DNA of 64,000 bases from Mycobacterium paraense (lineage in GTDB: Bacteria; Actinomycetota; Actinomycetes; Mycobacteriales; Mycobacteriaceae). Within the stretch, counting starts at the first letter, position 1. Every line of letters starts with the position of its first letter. Of this stretch, positions 24,972 through 35,780 are shown in pieces. Below the pieces are notes generated by a model. That model did no database searches and was not told the DNA's origin. It worked only from the letters and a program-made list of their open reading frames with translations. The stretch covers positions 310,001 through 374,000 of the forward strand of contig NZ_LQPM01000007.1 of assembly GCF_002101815.1 (NCBI RefSeq). Reading direction: 5' to 3'. A program made the position numbers and the translations under genes.

Positions 24972-26537
24972 ATGTCCGCCCCGCCCCGCGAAAGCCCCGT
25001 CGTCTTGGAAGACCGCGACGAGCGCGTCGTGCCCGTCGTCAGCCCGGGGCCGCTGGCTCCGGTCGCGGACTTCGGGCCCACCGACCACATCCGCGGCTGG
25101 GTCGTCACCGGCGTGATCGCGGTGCTGGCGGCGGTGACCCGGTTCCTCAACCTGGGCTCCCCCACCGACGCCGGCACGCCCGTCTTCGACGAGAAGCACT
25201 ACGCGCCGCAGGCGTGGCAAGCGCTGCACAACCACGGGGTGGAGGACAACCCAGGCTTCGGGCTGGTCGTGCACCCGCCCGTCGGCAAGCAGCTCATCGC
25301 CATCGGCGAGGCCTTCTTCGGCTACAACGGGGTGGGCTGGCGGTTCACCGGCGCCCTGCTCGGCGTGGTCATGGTGGTGCTGGTCATGCGGATCGTGCGG
25401 CGGATCAGCCGCTCGACGCTGGTCGGCGCGATCGCCGGCGTGCTGGTCATCTGCGACGGCGTCAGCTTCGTCACCGCCCGCACGGCGCTGCTCGACGGCA
25501 TCCTCACGTTCTTTGTGGTCGCGGCGTTCGGCGCGCTCATCGTCGACCGCGACCAGGTGCGCGAGCGCCTGCACGTCGCGCTGATGGAGGGCCGCAGCGC
25601 CGAGACCTTGTGGGGGCCCCGCCTCGGCGTGCGCTGGTGGCGCTTCTCGGCGGGCATCCTGCTCGGATTGGCTTGCGGCACAAAGTGGTCCGGCCTGTAC
25701 TTCGTGTTGTTCTTCGGCGCGATGTCGCTGGCGTTCGACGTGGCGGCGCGGCGCCAGTACCAGGTGACCAGGCCATGGCTGGGGACGCTGCGCCGCGACC
25801 TCGTCCCGACGGCATATGCCTTGGCGCTCATCCCGTTCGGCGTCTACCTGGCCAGCTACGCGCCGTGGTTCGCCTCCGAGACCGCGATCGACCGCCACGA
25901 GGTGGGCCTGTCGATCGGGCCCCACTCGGTGGTCCCCATGCCCGACGCGATTCGCTCGCTGTGGCACTACACCGCCAAGGCCTTCCAGTTTCACGCGGGC
26001 CTGACGAACTCCGCCGGCAACTACCACCCGTGGGAATCCAAGCCGTGGAGCTGGCCGATGTCGTTGCGGCCGGTGCTGTACGCCATCGACCAGCAGAACG
26101 TTCCCGGCTGCGGCCCGCAGTCGTGCGTCAAGGCGGAGATGCTCGTCGGCACCCCCGCCATGTGGTGGCTGGCCGTGCCGGTGCTGCTGTATGCGCTGTG
26201 GCGCATGCTGATTCGCCGCGACTGGCGCTACGCGGCCGTCCTGACGGGGTATTGCGGGGGGTGGCTGCCCTGGTTCGCCGACATCGACCGGCAAATGTAT
26301 TTCTTCTACGCGTCGACGATGGCGCCGTTTCTGACCATGGGCATCGCGCTGATCTGCGGCGACATCCTCTACGCCCGCCGTCAAAGCTCCGAGCGCCGGA
26401 CGCTGGGGCTGATCGCGGTGTCGTGCTATCTGGCCTTGGTGGTCACCAACTTCGCCTGGCTGTTTCCGGTGCTCACCGGCCTGCCCATCTCCCAGCAGAC
26501 GTGGAACATGGAGATCTGGCTGCCCAGCTGGCGCTGA
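24972..26537 (+). CDS. pmt: Protein O-mannosyltransferase
   Basis: A 521-residue polytopic GT39 enzyme (homologue of M. tuberculosis Rv1002c). It moves mannose from polyprenyl-phosphomannose to Ser/Thr of exported proteins during Sec translocation. After a cytosolic N-terminus and the first helix at about 40-58, the first outside loop carries the catalytic acidic motif F-D-E-K-H-Y. H-P-P-V-G-K and G-W-R-F-T-G-A follow. R-T-A-L-L-D-G-I-L and C-G-T-K-W-S-G-L-Y are further family blocks, and W-E-S-K-P-W-S-W-P lies in a later outside loop. The short space to rsmI must hold both promoters, if they are separate. Confidence 0.95.
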   Translation: MSAPPRESPVVLEDRDERVVPVVSPGPLAPVADFGPTDHIRGWVVTGVIAVLAAVTRFLNLGSPTDAGTPVFDEKHYAPQAWQALHNHGVEDNPGFGLVVHPPVGKQLIAIGEAFFGYNGVGWRFTGALLGVVMVVLVMRIVRRISRSTLVGAIAGVLVICDGVSFVTARTALLDGILTFFVVAAFGALIVDRDQVRERLHVALMEGRSAETLWGPRLGVRWWRFSAGILLGLACGTKWSGLYFVLFFGAMSLAFDVAARRQYQVTRPWLGTLRRDLVPTAYALALIPFGVYLASYAPWFASETAIDRHEVGLSIGPHSVVPMPDAIRSLWHYTAKAFQFHAGLTNSAGNYHPWESKPWSWPMSLRPVLYAIDQQNVPGCGPQSCVKAEMLVGTPAMWWLAVPVLLYALWRMLIRRDWRYAAVLTGYCGGWLPWFADIDRQMYFFYASTMAPFLTMGIALICGDILYARRQSSERRTLGLIAVSCYLALVVTNFAWLFPVLTGLPISQQTWNMEIWLPSWR

Positions 26538-26558
26538 TTATTGCGCCGAAACTGCGCA

Positions 26559-26591
26559 CAGCGCGTCCGCAGGGCCCAATCCGGCGCGCTG
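26559..26591. terminator. Possible bidirectional stem-loop between pmt and arcA
   Basis: CAGCGCG at 26559-26565 can pair with CGCGCTG at 26585-26591, leaving a loop of 19 bases. It lies in the 73-base gap between two convergent genes. There is no T-rich tail, so it would be a mycobacterial-type or Rho-assisted end rather than a classic intrinsic terminator. Confidence 0.35.
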
Positions 26592-26610
26592 GACGCAGTC
26601 TCGACGCCGC

Positions 26611-27822
26611 CTAGACCGGGTCCCGAGCGACGGGGCAGGACATGCAGCGGGGGCCGCCGCGGCCGGTGCCCAGCTCCGAGCCCGCGATCGTCAGCACCTC
26701 GATGCCGGCGTCCTGCAGGCGGCCGTTGGTCTGGGCGTTGCGCTCGTAGGCGACCACCACGCCCGGCGCCAGCGCCAACGTGTTGTTGCCGTCGTCCCAC
26801 TGCTCGCGTTCGGCGACGAGCGGGTCCAGCCCGGTGTCGATCACCCGCAGCTTGTCGATGCCCATCGCCTTGGCGGCGGCCTCCAAAAACGGCGTCTCGT
26901 CGCCGATCGTGATGCCGCCGGGCGCCGGCTGGATCGGGAACGCCGACAGCGTGTCGACGATGTTGGCGTACATGAGCACGGTGTCGGTGTCGACCATCGT
27001 GCACACCGTGTCGAGGTGCATCTGCGCGCGCCGCTGCGCGATCGGCACCGCCAGCACCGTGTGCGCCAGGTCGTCGTCGAACAGGCTGCGCGCCAACGCT
27101 TCCGCGCCGGCCGGGGTGGTCCGCTCCCCCACCCCGACGGCGACCACCCCCGGCGCGAGCAGCAGCACGTCGCCGCCCTCGACGGGGGCGGTGCGTGACT
27201 CGTAGGCGCGCCGCACCCCGGTGAATCGCGGGTGATGGGCATAGATCAGGTCGCTCAACGAGGCTTCGCGAACGCGGGCCGGCAGCGCCAGGGTGGGGAT
27301 CACCACGCGCGGCCCGATCCAGATCGCCGAGTCGCGGGTGAACACCAGGTTCGGCAGCGGTTCGATGACGAAATCCGCCCCGTGGTGCATCCGCAGGACC
27401 AGCGAGACGTCGGAGCGGATGTCGGGCGGCAGCTCGTTGAACGTCATGCCGGCCATCAGCACGTTGGCCAATCTGACCGGTTCGAGGCCCCGCAGGTGCG
27501 CCGAAAGCCCTTGGGCCAAAGGGACTCCGAGCCGGCGAGCGTCCACCGCCGCGGCGACGCCCTGCATCCGGGCAGCCCCGCTGTGGTTGAGGGCCTCGGT
27601 CAGCAGGTCGGACAGCAGCAGCACCTCGACGCCGCGGGCGCGCAGCAGCTCCGCGAACTGGTCGTGCTCCTCCTGCGCGCGCGCCACCCAGGGCAGCCCG
27701 TCGAACAGCAGTTGGTCGTTGTTGCGGGGATTGAGCCGCAACAGCTCGCCGCCGGGGCGGTGCAGGATGACGACCCGCAGCGCGCCGACCTCGGAATTGG
27801 TGCCCAACTCGACAACACCCAC
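26611..27822 (-). CDS. arcA: Arginine deiminase
   Basis: A 403-residue enzyme that turns L-arginine into citrulline and ammonia (homologue of M. tuberculosis Rv1001). Motifs seen are F-T-R-D-S-A-I near residue 155, the V-E-G-G-D-V-L acid pair, M-H-L-D-T-V-C-T-M with the active histidine, and the C-terminal G-G-P-R-C-M-S-C-P with the nucleophilic cysteine. The GTG at 27822 (reading V-G-V-V-E-L-G) was chosen because it gives nearly the length of the M. tuberculosis protein; the in-frame region upstream lies within the divergent alkB-like gene. No ornithine transcarbamylase or carbamate kinase gene follows, as in M. tuberculosis, so it is not a full arginine deiminase operon. Confidence 0.95.
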   Translation of the reverse strand: MGVVELGTNSEVGALRVVILHRPGGELLRLNPRNNDQLLFDGLPWVARAQEEHDQFAELLRARGVEVLLLSDLLTEALNHSGAARMQGVAAAVDARRLGVPLAQGLSAHLRGLEPVRLANVLMAGMTFNELPPDIRSDVSLVLRMHHGADFVIEPLPNLVFTRDSAIWIGPRVVIPTLALPARVREASLSDLIYAHHPRFTGVRRAYESRTAPVEGGDVLLLAPGVVAVGVGERTTPAGAEALARSLFDDDLAHTVLAVPIAQRRAQMHLDTVCTMVDTDTVLMYANIVDTLSAFPIQPAPGGITIGDETPFLEAAAKAMGIDKLRVIDTGLDPLVAEREQWDDGNNTLALAPGVVVAYERNAQTNGRLQDAGIEVLTIAGSELGTGRGGPRCMSCPVARDPV

Positions 27823-27892
27823 GGGGGAAACGGTAGCCGGTCGGCCGCCCGGGCCACCTCCGATCGAACGGGTGTGCGATAAACTGGGCGGC

Positions 27893-28489
27893 GTGAGCAT
27901 CGCGGTACAGGGCTCGCTGTTCGAGCACACCGAGCGCAGGGAGCTCGGTGACGGCGCGTTCATCGAGATCCGCGCCGGCTGGCTGACCGACGCCGACGGC
28001 CTGCTCGTCGACCTGCTCTCGACGGTGCCGTGGCGGGCCGAGCGCCGCCACATGTACGACCGGGTGGTCGATGTGCCGCGGCTGGTTAGCTTTCACGACT
28101 TGGCGGTCGAGGAGCCCCCGCACCCCGTGCTCGGGCGGCTGCGCCGGCGGCTCAACGACATCTACGCCGGCGAGCTCGGTGAGCCGTTCACCACCGTCGG
28201 ACTGTGCTGTTACCGCGACGGCTCCGACAGCGTCGCCTGGCACGGCGACACCATCGGTCGCAGCAGCTCGCAGGACACCATGGTGGCGATCGTCAGCCTC
28301 GGCGCGACCCGTACCTTCGCGATGCGGCGCCGCGGCGGAGGCCCGTCGCTGCGGCTGCCCCAGGCGCATGGGGATCTGCTGGTGATGGGCGGATCGTGCC
28401 AGCGCACCTGGGAGCACGCGGTGCCCAAGACGTCGGCGCCGACCGGCCCGCGGGTGAGCATCCAGTTCCGCCCCCGCGACGTGCGCTAG
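27893..28489 (+). CDS. AlkB-like 2-oxoglutarate/Fe(II) dioxygenase
   Basis: A 198-residue protein (homologue of M. tuberculosis Rv1000c). Iron ligands of the jelly-roll fold are H-x-D in A-W-H-G-D-T and the later H in W-E-H-A-V-P-K. The 2-oxoglutarate arginine is in R-V-S-I-Q-F-R. A substrate-side Y-R-D-G-S-D-S precedes the H-x-D. AlkB proteins undo methyl damage on DNA or RNA bases. The GTG at 27893 follows a G-rich stretch, and the next in-frame codons match the family N-terminus. It diverges from arcA with 70 bases between. Confidence 0.9.
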   Translation: MSIAVQGSLFEHTERRELGDGAFIEIRAGWLTDADGLLVDLLSTVPWRAERRHMYDRVVDVPRLVSFHDLAVEEPPHPVLGRLRRRLNDIYAGELGEPFTTVGLCCYRDGSDSVAWHGDTIGRSSSQDTMVAIVSLGATRTFAMRRRGGGPSLRLPQAHGDLLVMGGSCQRTWEHAVPKTSAPTGPRVSIQFRPRDVR

Positions 28490-28544
28490 TGGCGATCACA
28501 AGCGCGGCGTAGCCGGGCGCAGTGGGTCGCCACCATCGACTCAG

Positions 28545-29198
28545 CTAGCTGCGTACCGCGGCCACGGCCTTGACGAGGAGGTCGCGGGCCCGCTGTGTGT
28601 CGATCTTGGCGAGGGGCTGGTCGGGGATGACGAGTGGGTTGGCGATGACGATCACCTGGTACTCGCCGAACTGAGCCGAATAGTCGTACAGCTCGCCGGT
28701 GCGCGCGCCCCCCGCCACGACTGCCTGCAGGACCCGGTGCACGCCCGTCGTGCGCGCCCCGTCGATGTGCGGCGCGTCGATCACCTCGATGCCGCCCCGG
28801 ACACCGGTGCCGGCGAATGCGACCTTGCCGCAGTCCTTTCCGGGGTCGTTGAACGGCAGGGCTTGTGAGGTCTCGATCGCGATGACGACGAACCGGTTTC
28901 CGTTGCCTTCGGCGGAGACGGCGGCCATGTTGCCCTGCAGGTCGGGCGGCATGTCCGGTCCCACCGCCACTTTCGCGCAGTTGGCGGGGTCGAAGGTCAG
29001 GCCTTCGGGCAGCTTGCGCGCCGAGAGCAGCTTGGGGTCGATCGCGCGTTCGGAGATGTCGGTGACCTTGTATTCGGGCCCAAAGCTCGACTTCACGTCG
29101 GTGACCTTGCCGATGTCGGCCTTGACGGCGGGATCGCCACCCGATGAGCAGCCGGCCAGCACGCACACGGATGCGGTCGCGAGCATCAGCTTGAACAT
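28545..29198 (-). CDS. Lipoprotein of the Rv0999-like DUF5642 group (copy 1)
   Basis: A 217-residue lipoprotein with signal peptide M-F-K-L-M-L-A-T and lipobox L-A-G-C at about residue 17. The mature part has P-x-x-C-A-K near residue 80 and a V-I-D-A-P-H-I-D-G-A motif. It ends in L-L-V-K-A-V-A-A-V-R-S. The V-D/I-D-A-P-H-I-D-G-A motif and the L-L-V-K-x-V-x-A-L/V-R-S end are shared with the next gene, so the two are tandem copies. The ATG at 29198 is preferred over one 18 bases upstream because it gives a compact lipoprotein signal. Function unknown; it lies on the outer face of the plasma membrane. Confidence 0.8.
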   Translation of the reverse strand: MFKLMLATASVCVLAGCSSGGDPAVKADIGKVTDVKSSFGPEYKVTDISERAIDPKLLSARKLPEGLTFDPANCAKVAVGPDMPPDLQGNMAAVSAEGNGNRFVVIAIETSQALPFNDPGKDCGKVAFAGTGVRGGIEVIDAPHIDGARTTGVHRVLQAVVAGGARTGELYDYSAQFGEYQVIVIANPLVIPDQPLAKIDTQRARDLLVKAVAAVRS

Positions 29199-29225
29199 CG
29201 TGGCCAATCTACCCAAAGCGGGCGC

Positions 29226-29894
29226 TCAGCTGCGCAACGCGGAGACCGTTTTGACGAGCAGATCGGCGACGAATTGGGGCGGCAGCGCCGGAAGGGCCGA
29301 GCCCGGGTCCGTGGTCAGCGTGGTGAAGGCGTAGTAGTTGCCCAGGTATGCGGTGAAGGTGTATGCGCGCGAATCGATTTCGGTGCCCGACTCGACCGAT
29401 GATCTGGTGTCGGCCACCATGCCGAGGGTGTCGGCGCCGTCGATGTGGGGGGCGTCGACCAGGTGGACGTTCGCCGTCGTGTGCCCGTCGCTCATGGTCC
29501 ACCGGTCGCACGCCCCGACGACGCCCCGGTCGAGGTCGACCGGGCCGGGCAAAGCCACGACCACCGCGTTGACGATGCCACCGGTGCCCGAGGCGGAGAA
29601 GCCCTGCGCGGTCTGCTCGCGCCCGTTGCCGGGGTCGGCGAGGGCGGCGCATTGCGGCGGGTCGGCCCGCGCGTCGGCTTCGAGGCTCCAGATCACCCTC
29701 GGCGAAACCCCGCTGGGGATGCCGGTCGTCACCTCGTAGTGGGGCGGCAGGTCGCGCACGACCCGCTTGAGGTTGGCGGGGTTGACGGCGGCGTCGTGGG
29801 GCGTCGCCTTGGTGGTCGTCGACGGAGCGGGCGCGTGCGGTTGCGCGCACGCGGCCAGCAGGATCGTGAGCACACCAATCCAGAACGGCCGCAT
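29226..29894 (-). CDS. Lipoprotein of the Rv0999-like DUF5642 group (copy 2)
   Basis: A 222-residue lipoprotein with signal peptide M-R-P-F-W-I-G-V and lipobox L-A-A-C near residue 16, followed by a Pro/Thr-rich linker. It shares with its neighbour V-D-A-P-H-I-D-G-A-D and the ending L-L-V-K-T-V-S-A-L-R-S. It starts six bases after the stop of the acetyltransferase gene upstream of it on this strand, so pat and the two lipoproteins are likely one operon. Paired cysteines (P-P-Q-C and G-A-C-D) could form a disulfide. Function unknown. Confidence 0.8.
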   Translation of the reverse strand: MRPFWIGVLTILLAACAQPHAPAPSTTTKATPHDAAVNPANLKRVVRDLPPHYEVTTGIPSGVSPRVIWSLEADARADPPQCAALADPGNGREQTAQGFSASGTGGIVNAVVVALPGPVDLDRGVVGACDRWTMSDGHTTANVHLVDAPHIDGADTLGMVADTRSSVESGTEIDSRAYTFTAYLGNYYAFTTLTTDPGSALPALPPQFVADLLVKTVSALRS

Positions 29895-29900
29895 GCCCGT

Positions 29901-31597
<1,697 letters not shown>

Positions 31598-31775
31598 ACG
31601 CCGCTCCTCATGGATAGGCCACCGCTGCCGCTGCGTTGACGTCGCAGCCAACATTGGGGCGCCCGTAACATACGGCTTACCTAGTGATATACCAATGTAC
31701 AATACTTTCTGTATCATCGGATAGGTGTGGACAGACTTTAAGTTTTTCGGTGCGAGGGCGCTCTCGGAGGCGCCG
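31598..31775. other. AT-rich divergent intergenic region
   Basis: A 178-base gap between divergent genes that is clearly richer in A and T than its neighbours, especially 31665-31745 (TATAC, TACAATACTTT, TGTATCAT, TTTAAGTTTTT). It probably holds promoters for both genes. Sharp composition change here also marks the edge between the conserved pat block and the accessory region. Confidence 0.45.
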
Positions 31776-32996
31776 ATGAAGGCGCAGCGCCCGCTCGGGC
31801 TGGACCTGTCGTGGACATCGATCACCTGTGCGTTGCTGATCGACGTCGCGGTGCTGACCGTGGCCAATCGCTTGTCGGCGCCGGGCCGCTCCACCGTGTG
31901 GTGGGCGGGTATCGCCGTTGCGGCACTGGTCACGATCGCCATCGTGCTCACCTACCGCGGAGTCACGGTCATCGCAGCTGTGGCGCGGTGGGTGTGGGAG
32001 TGGTCCGCCGAGCCGCGAGACTCGTCGCCCGGCGCGGAGGCCGCACCGAGCCCGGGATGCACGCCGGCGATCGATCACCGGCGCCGCTTCGGTCGCGACG
32101 TGCTCGGGGTCCGCCAGCACCAGGGCCACCTGGTCGCGGTGATCGCAATGACTCCGCCGGATCCACCGCAGGGGCATCAGGGCGAGGGGGTGCCGCCGCC
32201 GACCTTGCCGGTGGAGGCAGTTGCGGCGGGGCTACGCCAGTTCGATGTCCGCCTCGACGCCATCGACATCGTTTCGGTGCGAAGGCGGCAGGTCTCCGAG
32301 GTCGCCGACCCATCGGCCACGTCGTCGGTGGACGACCGACTCGCGGTGACCGAACGCGGTACCTGGCTGGTGTTGCGGATGGATCCGCAGCGCAATGTCG
32401 CGGCGGTGGCGGTGCGCGACTCGGTCGTGTCGACCGTGGCGGCGGTCACGGAGCGGCTCGCTGGCGCGCTGAATGGAAAGCGCTGCGCAGCAAGGCCTTT
32501 GACCGCGGCTGAGCTCGCCGACGTGGACACCGCCATCATGGCGGGCCTGGAGCCGGCTCGTATTCGGCCCGGATTGCGTCATCTCAAGCATTTCGACGGG
32601 TACGTCACCAGCTTCTGGGTTTCGCCGCGGGATATCAGCTCCGAGACGCTAGATCGGTTGTGGCTGCTCGATACCGACGCAACCGTGGTGACGCTCCGGC
32701 TCACGGACGCGGACGGCCGGGCCGAGATGTCGGCCTGGGTGCGCTATCACAGCGCCGAGCCGCTGGGGAAAGGTGCGGTGGATGGGCTGAATCGCCTCAT
32801 CGGCCGTCAGTTGAACGCCGCGCGGGCGAGCCTGCCGGCCCCGGCGCAGCGGCCGCCGCTGGTGGTGCCGTCGCGTGCGCTGCGGGTCGACGAACAACTC
32901 GAAATGGGTTTGGGCTCAACAGAGATGGATGCGGCAGAGCTGGACGCGGTACCGGAGCCATCGGAGCCTTCGCTCACCCCGGCTGCAATGGTGTGA
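31776..32996 (+). CDS. Orphan EccE5-type ESX secretion component
   Basis: A 406-residue inner-membrane protein of the type VII secretion EccE family. It has two N-terminal helices (about 10-30 and 45-68) joined by S-T-V-W-W-A-G-I-A. A cytosolic/periplasmic domain follows with C-T-P-A-I-D-H-R-R-R-F-G-R-D, L-R-Q-F-D-V-R-L-D-A-I-D-I-V-S-V, W-L-V-L-R-M-D-P-Q-R-N-V-A-A-V-A and L-R-H-L-K-H-F-D-G-Y. These blocks are those I recall from EccE5. The ATG at 31776 has GGAGG six bases upstream and gives the M-K-A-Q-R start of EccE5, unlike an ATG 51 bases upstream. No eccB, eccC, eccD, mycP, PE/PPE or esx gene is nearby, so it is probably a duplicate outside the ESX-5 locus. Confidence 0.88.
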   Translation: MKAQRPLGLDLSWTSITCALLIDVAVLTVANRLSAPGRSTVWWAGIAVAALVTIAIVLTYRGVTVIAAVARWVWEWSAEPRDSSPGAEAAPSPGCTPAIDHRRRFGRDVLGVRQHQGHLVAVIAMTPPDPPQGHQGEGVPPPTLPVEAVAAGLRQFDVRLDAIDIVSVRRRQVSEVADPSATSSVDDRLAVTERGTWLVLRMDPQRNVAAVAVRDSVVSTVAAVTERLAGALNGKRCAARPLTAAELADVDTAIMAGLEPARIRPGLRHLKHFDGYVTSFWVSPRDISSETLDRLWLLDTDATVVTLRLTDADGRAEMSAWVRYHSAEPLGKGAVDGLNRLIGRQLNAARASLPAPAQRPPLVVPSRALRVDEQLEMGLGSTEMDAAELDAVPEPSEPSLTPAAMV

Positions 32997-33039
32997 CCGA
33001 CCGGTGACCCGGGCCGGGTCTAATCCGTTTGCGCCACAG

Positions 33040-33951
33040 TCAAACCTGGAGTTCCACGGCGGTTTTGCGGCGCCCGATCCGCCGGACCACTTGCGGCTGG
33101 GGGCGGGATCCGACACTTCGGAAATCAACGCCGTGCCGTGCCAGACACTCCTGACCGGGCAGCACATCGACGGCCTCGATCAGCCCGAGCAGTGAGTCGG
33201 AACGGAATGGAAACGGGACGCCGGCGACCTCGAGCAGGCGCAGGGCGGCCATCACCGGGCCGGCGGGTACCGGCAAGCTGGTCCGGCGCTTCTGCTCGGG
33301 CGAAAGGCCCGCAAAGATCGACGGCAGGTCGACCGACCGCGGATTGGCCAGCCCGATGACCTCGCCGGACAGCTCGTCGTAGTGGTCAATGACCGTTGCG
33401 ATTGCGTGGGCTACGTCGTCCTCGTGCGCCAGGAAGAGCTTCGCCGATTTAAACCGCGGCCAAAGCGGGAGGCGTGAGATTTTCCGTAGCGTGCCCGCCA
33501 TGCCGCCGGGCGACTCTCCGTAGATCAGACCGGGACGGACCACGACGCAACCCATATCGAGGGCGGTGCGTTCCACGGCCAGCTTCATCAAGCCATAGGC
33601 CTGTCGTGTCCCGAAATAGGCGGACATCGAGGAAACGAACACGACTTGTTTGACGCCGGCGGTCGCGGCGGCTTCGATCAGCCTGCGCGAACCGATCACG
33701 TTCTCGCGCCAAAGTTGGCCCGTGTCTTTGCCGCTCAGAACCCAGGCGGCGTGGATCAGCGTGTCCACGTCGTGCAGAATTGCCCGGTCGACGTCTCGAC
33801 CGAGTTCGAAGTGGCGCCACTCGCTGGCCGCGCCTTGCGGACGGCGGCGCGTCAGCGCGATCACCTCGTCGCCGCGATTCGAGAGATGATCCGACAAAAC
33901 GGATCCGAGGTAACCCGTCGCGCCCGTGATCGCTACCCGCTGCGACGTCAT
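33040..33951 (-). CDS. NAD-dependent sugar epimerase/dehydratase-like SDR
   Basis: A 303-residue extended short-chain dehydrogenase. N-terminal G-A-T-G-Y-L-G is the NAD(P)-binding motif. D-T-L-I-H-A-A-W and F-V-S-S-M-S-A-Y-F follow. The catalytic Y-x-x-x-K is Y-G-L-M-K near residue 130. V-V-R-P-G-L-I-Y-G is the usual substrate-side block. Such enzymes act on nucleotide sugars or on small ketones. The start overlaps the stop of the GMC oxidoreductase gene by one base (TGATG), so the two are coupled and may act on the same sugar in sequence. Confidence 0.85.
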   Translation of the reverse strand: MTSQRVAITGATGYLGSVLSDHLSNRGDEVIALTRRRPQGAASEWRHFELGRDVDRAILHDVDTLIHAAWVLSGKDTGQLWRENVIGSRRLIEAAATAGVKQVVFVSSMSAYFGTRQAYGLMKLAVERTALDMGCVVVRPGLIYGESPGGMAGTLRKISRLPLWPRFKSAKLFLAHEDDVAHAIATVIDHYDELSGEVIGLANPRSVDLPSIFAGLSPEQKRRTSLPVPAGPVMAALRLLEVAGVPFPFRSDSLLGLIEAVDVLPGQECLARHGVDFRSVGSRPQPQVVRRIGRRKTAVELQV

Positions 33952-35543
33952 CACGCTCTCCCTAGGGCTTCGGTGGCGATGCGGTGCGCATTCGCCATGA
34001 TCGTCAACGTGAACGTGGTGGCCGCGACCGTCGGAAACACCGAGGCATCCACGAGATGTACGTTGCGCCAAGGGTTTACCCGACCAAGGGAGTCGCTGGC
34101 GAACCGGCCGAAAGGCTTCGCCTGCATGGGGAACGATCCCCCGTAGTGGTAACTCTTCGCCGCGCCCGCGAGCTTGGTCTGACCCGGTATGGGGTGCAGG
34201 TCGAGCGCTCGACCGCAACGCCGCAGTTGCCGCAGCACCCGTTCCAGCATCGGCTGCGTCGCGTCGTTGCGGCCTGAGGTCACCCGGATCGGCGGTAGCG
34301 AACCGTCAGTCGTCGCTCGACCGATACGCAGCTCGACAGGGGGCGAGGCCCACGAGGGCAGGTAGCCGAGGCCGACGGTCAGGCGCCGAAGACCCGTCCC
34401 GGTGAGTGCGCTGAGCGAGCCGGAGGTCAAGACGCCCGGGAGGGCCGCCAACATGATGTCGTTGTACGGGTAGCAGTGCACCAGTGCGGCCTCTTTGCCG
34501 TCGCTGTCGAAGGTAACGAAGAGATTGAACTGGTTGAGCGTGAACTCGCCGGCCTGCGTCAGCTCGGCGACCGGCCTCAACGACAAAAACGGCGTCATGA
34601 ACTGCACGGATTCCGCCAATCTGATGGAACGATTCGTCAGCCCCAGAGAGCCCGCAACGATCCTCGTCGTGCCGATCGCTCCGGCCCCGACCAGAACCCG
34701 ATCCGCACCGAAAACCCGGCGCTGTCCGGTGTCGACTTCGGTGGCGTGAACCGACACACGGCCCGCGTCGTCCTCCTCGATGCGGTCAACCCGCATGCCG
34801 GATCGGTAGTCCACCCGGCCCCTCGCCCTGAGGCGATCGAAAGTCTGCGACGCGGAGTAGATGAGCTGGTAGGGACAGCCGGTCATGCAGAGGCCGACAC
34901 GGCGACATGCCGATCCCTTCAACGCCAGGCGCGCAAGCCCAACGGTCACCCCATGCCGCCGGACTGCGATGCGGTTCCGTTCGTAGCGCCGCAGCACCGA
35001 CGACGTGCGATCGGTGACGGCGGGCAGATGGTCGGGCGCGCCCATCAGCGGAAAGGTTTCCTCGAGGTCGTCGTGCTCGCCCGAATACGGAATCTGGCTG
35101 AGGATTTCGCGATAGTGCGGTTCCAGATCCGGGCGTGAGATCGGCCAGGTCTTGAACGTCCCCGTCGAGTACGGCATCATCTGCGCCCCCCACGTGTTCG
35201 AGAACCCGCCGTAGGCCCCCGACACCACCAGCGGGTTCGCTTCACCGTCCGCGTCGATGTCATCGAGTTGGCCCGCGTTCGCGAACACGAAGTTCGATCC
35301 GTAGATCTGCTTCACCGGAAGCTGACCCGGGGCCGCGGCTTGCGGAAGCGAGGAGACCAAGTCCAGGTCGTCCGGACTCCACCGGTCCGGCGACGTGCTC
35401 GCCATGGCCGCCCGGGCGTCCTGTCGCGCGCTCTCGAGCTCGGCGCCCAGATCCAGAACGGTGATTGCCGCCTCGCGGACACCGTCGAGCGCCAGGGCGG
35501 CCGCAGCAGCCGAGGGACCAGATCCCACGATCACAATCTCCAT
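33951..35543 (-). CDS. GMC-family FAD oxidoreductase
   Basis: A 530-residue flavoenzyme. It begins with V-I-V-G-S-G-P-S-A-A-A-A (FAD). N-T-W-G-A-Q-M-M-P-Y, C-R-R-V-G-L-C-M-T-G-C-P-Y (three cysteines near residue 220) and V-G-A-G-A-I-G-T-T-R-I-V follow. The C-terminal block is V-D-A-S-V-F-P-T-V and T-L-T-I-M-A-N-A-H-R. GMC enzymes oxidise alcohol groups of sugars or sterols. The cysteine cluster is shared by a subset of GMC proteins. A GGAGG site lies just before the ATG. Paired with an SDR and close to heptose and methyltransferase genes, it may oxidise a sugar in a surface glycan (inference). Confidence 0.83.
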   Translation of the reverse strand: MEIVIVGSGPSAAAAALALDGVREAAITVLDLGAELESARQDARAAMASTSPDRWSPDDLDLVSSLPQAAAPGQLPVKQIYGSNFVFANAGQLDDIDADGEANPLVVSGAYGGFSNTWGAQMMPYSTGTFKTWPISRPDLEPHYREILSQIPYSGEHDDLEETFPLMGAPDHLPAVTDRTSSVLRRYERNRIAVRRHGVTVGLARLALKGSACRRVGLCMTGCPYQLIYSASQTFDRLRARGRVDYRSGMRVDRIEEDDAGRVSVHATEVDTGQRRVFGADRVLVGAGAIGTTRIVAGSLGLTNRSIRLAESVQFMTPFLSLRPVAELTQAGEFTLNQFNLFVTFDSDGKEAALVHCYPYNDIMLAALPGVLTSGSLSALTGTGLRRLTVGLGYLPSWASPPVELRIGRATTDGSLPPIRVTSGRNDATQPMLERVLRQLRRCGRALDLHPIPGQTKLAGAAKSYHYGGSFPMQAKPFGRFASDSLGRVNPWRNVHLVDASVFPTVAATTFTLTIMANAHRIATEALGRA

Positions 35544-35780
35544 CGGACCTCCACAGGACCCGCCACGATCCGATGTGGGGACGTCGTGCGGCGCACGGCG
35601 AAGGGTATGCCTCTAGCTCCGTCAGCGGATCAATCGTATCTTTTCACGCATTTTAAGCTTCTTCTAGTTTGGCTGTCACGTGTTATGCTGACTAAACAGA
35701 TGATTTTCGGGCGAATCGGCGACTATCAGTCACCACCACGCCCGCGCCACGTAGAAGCAACGGAGACCCTGGGAAGCAAT

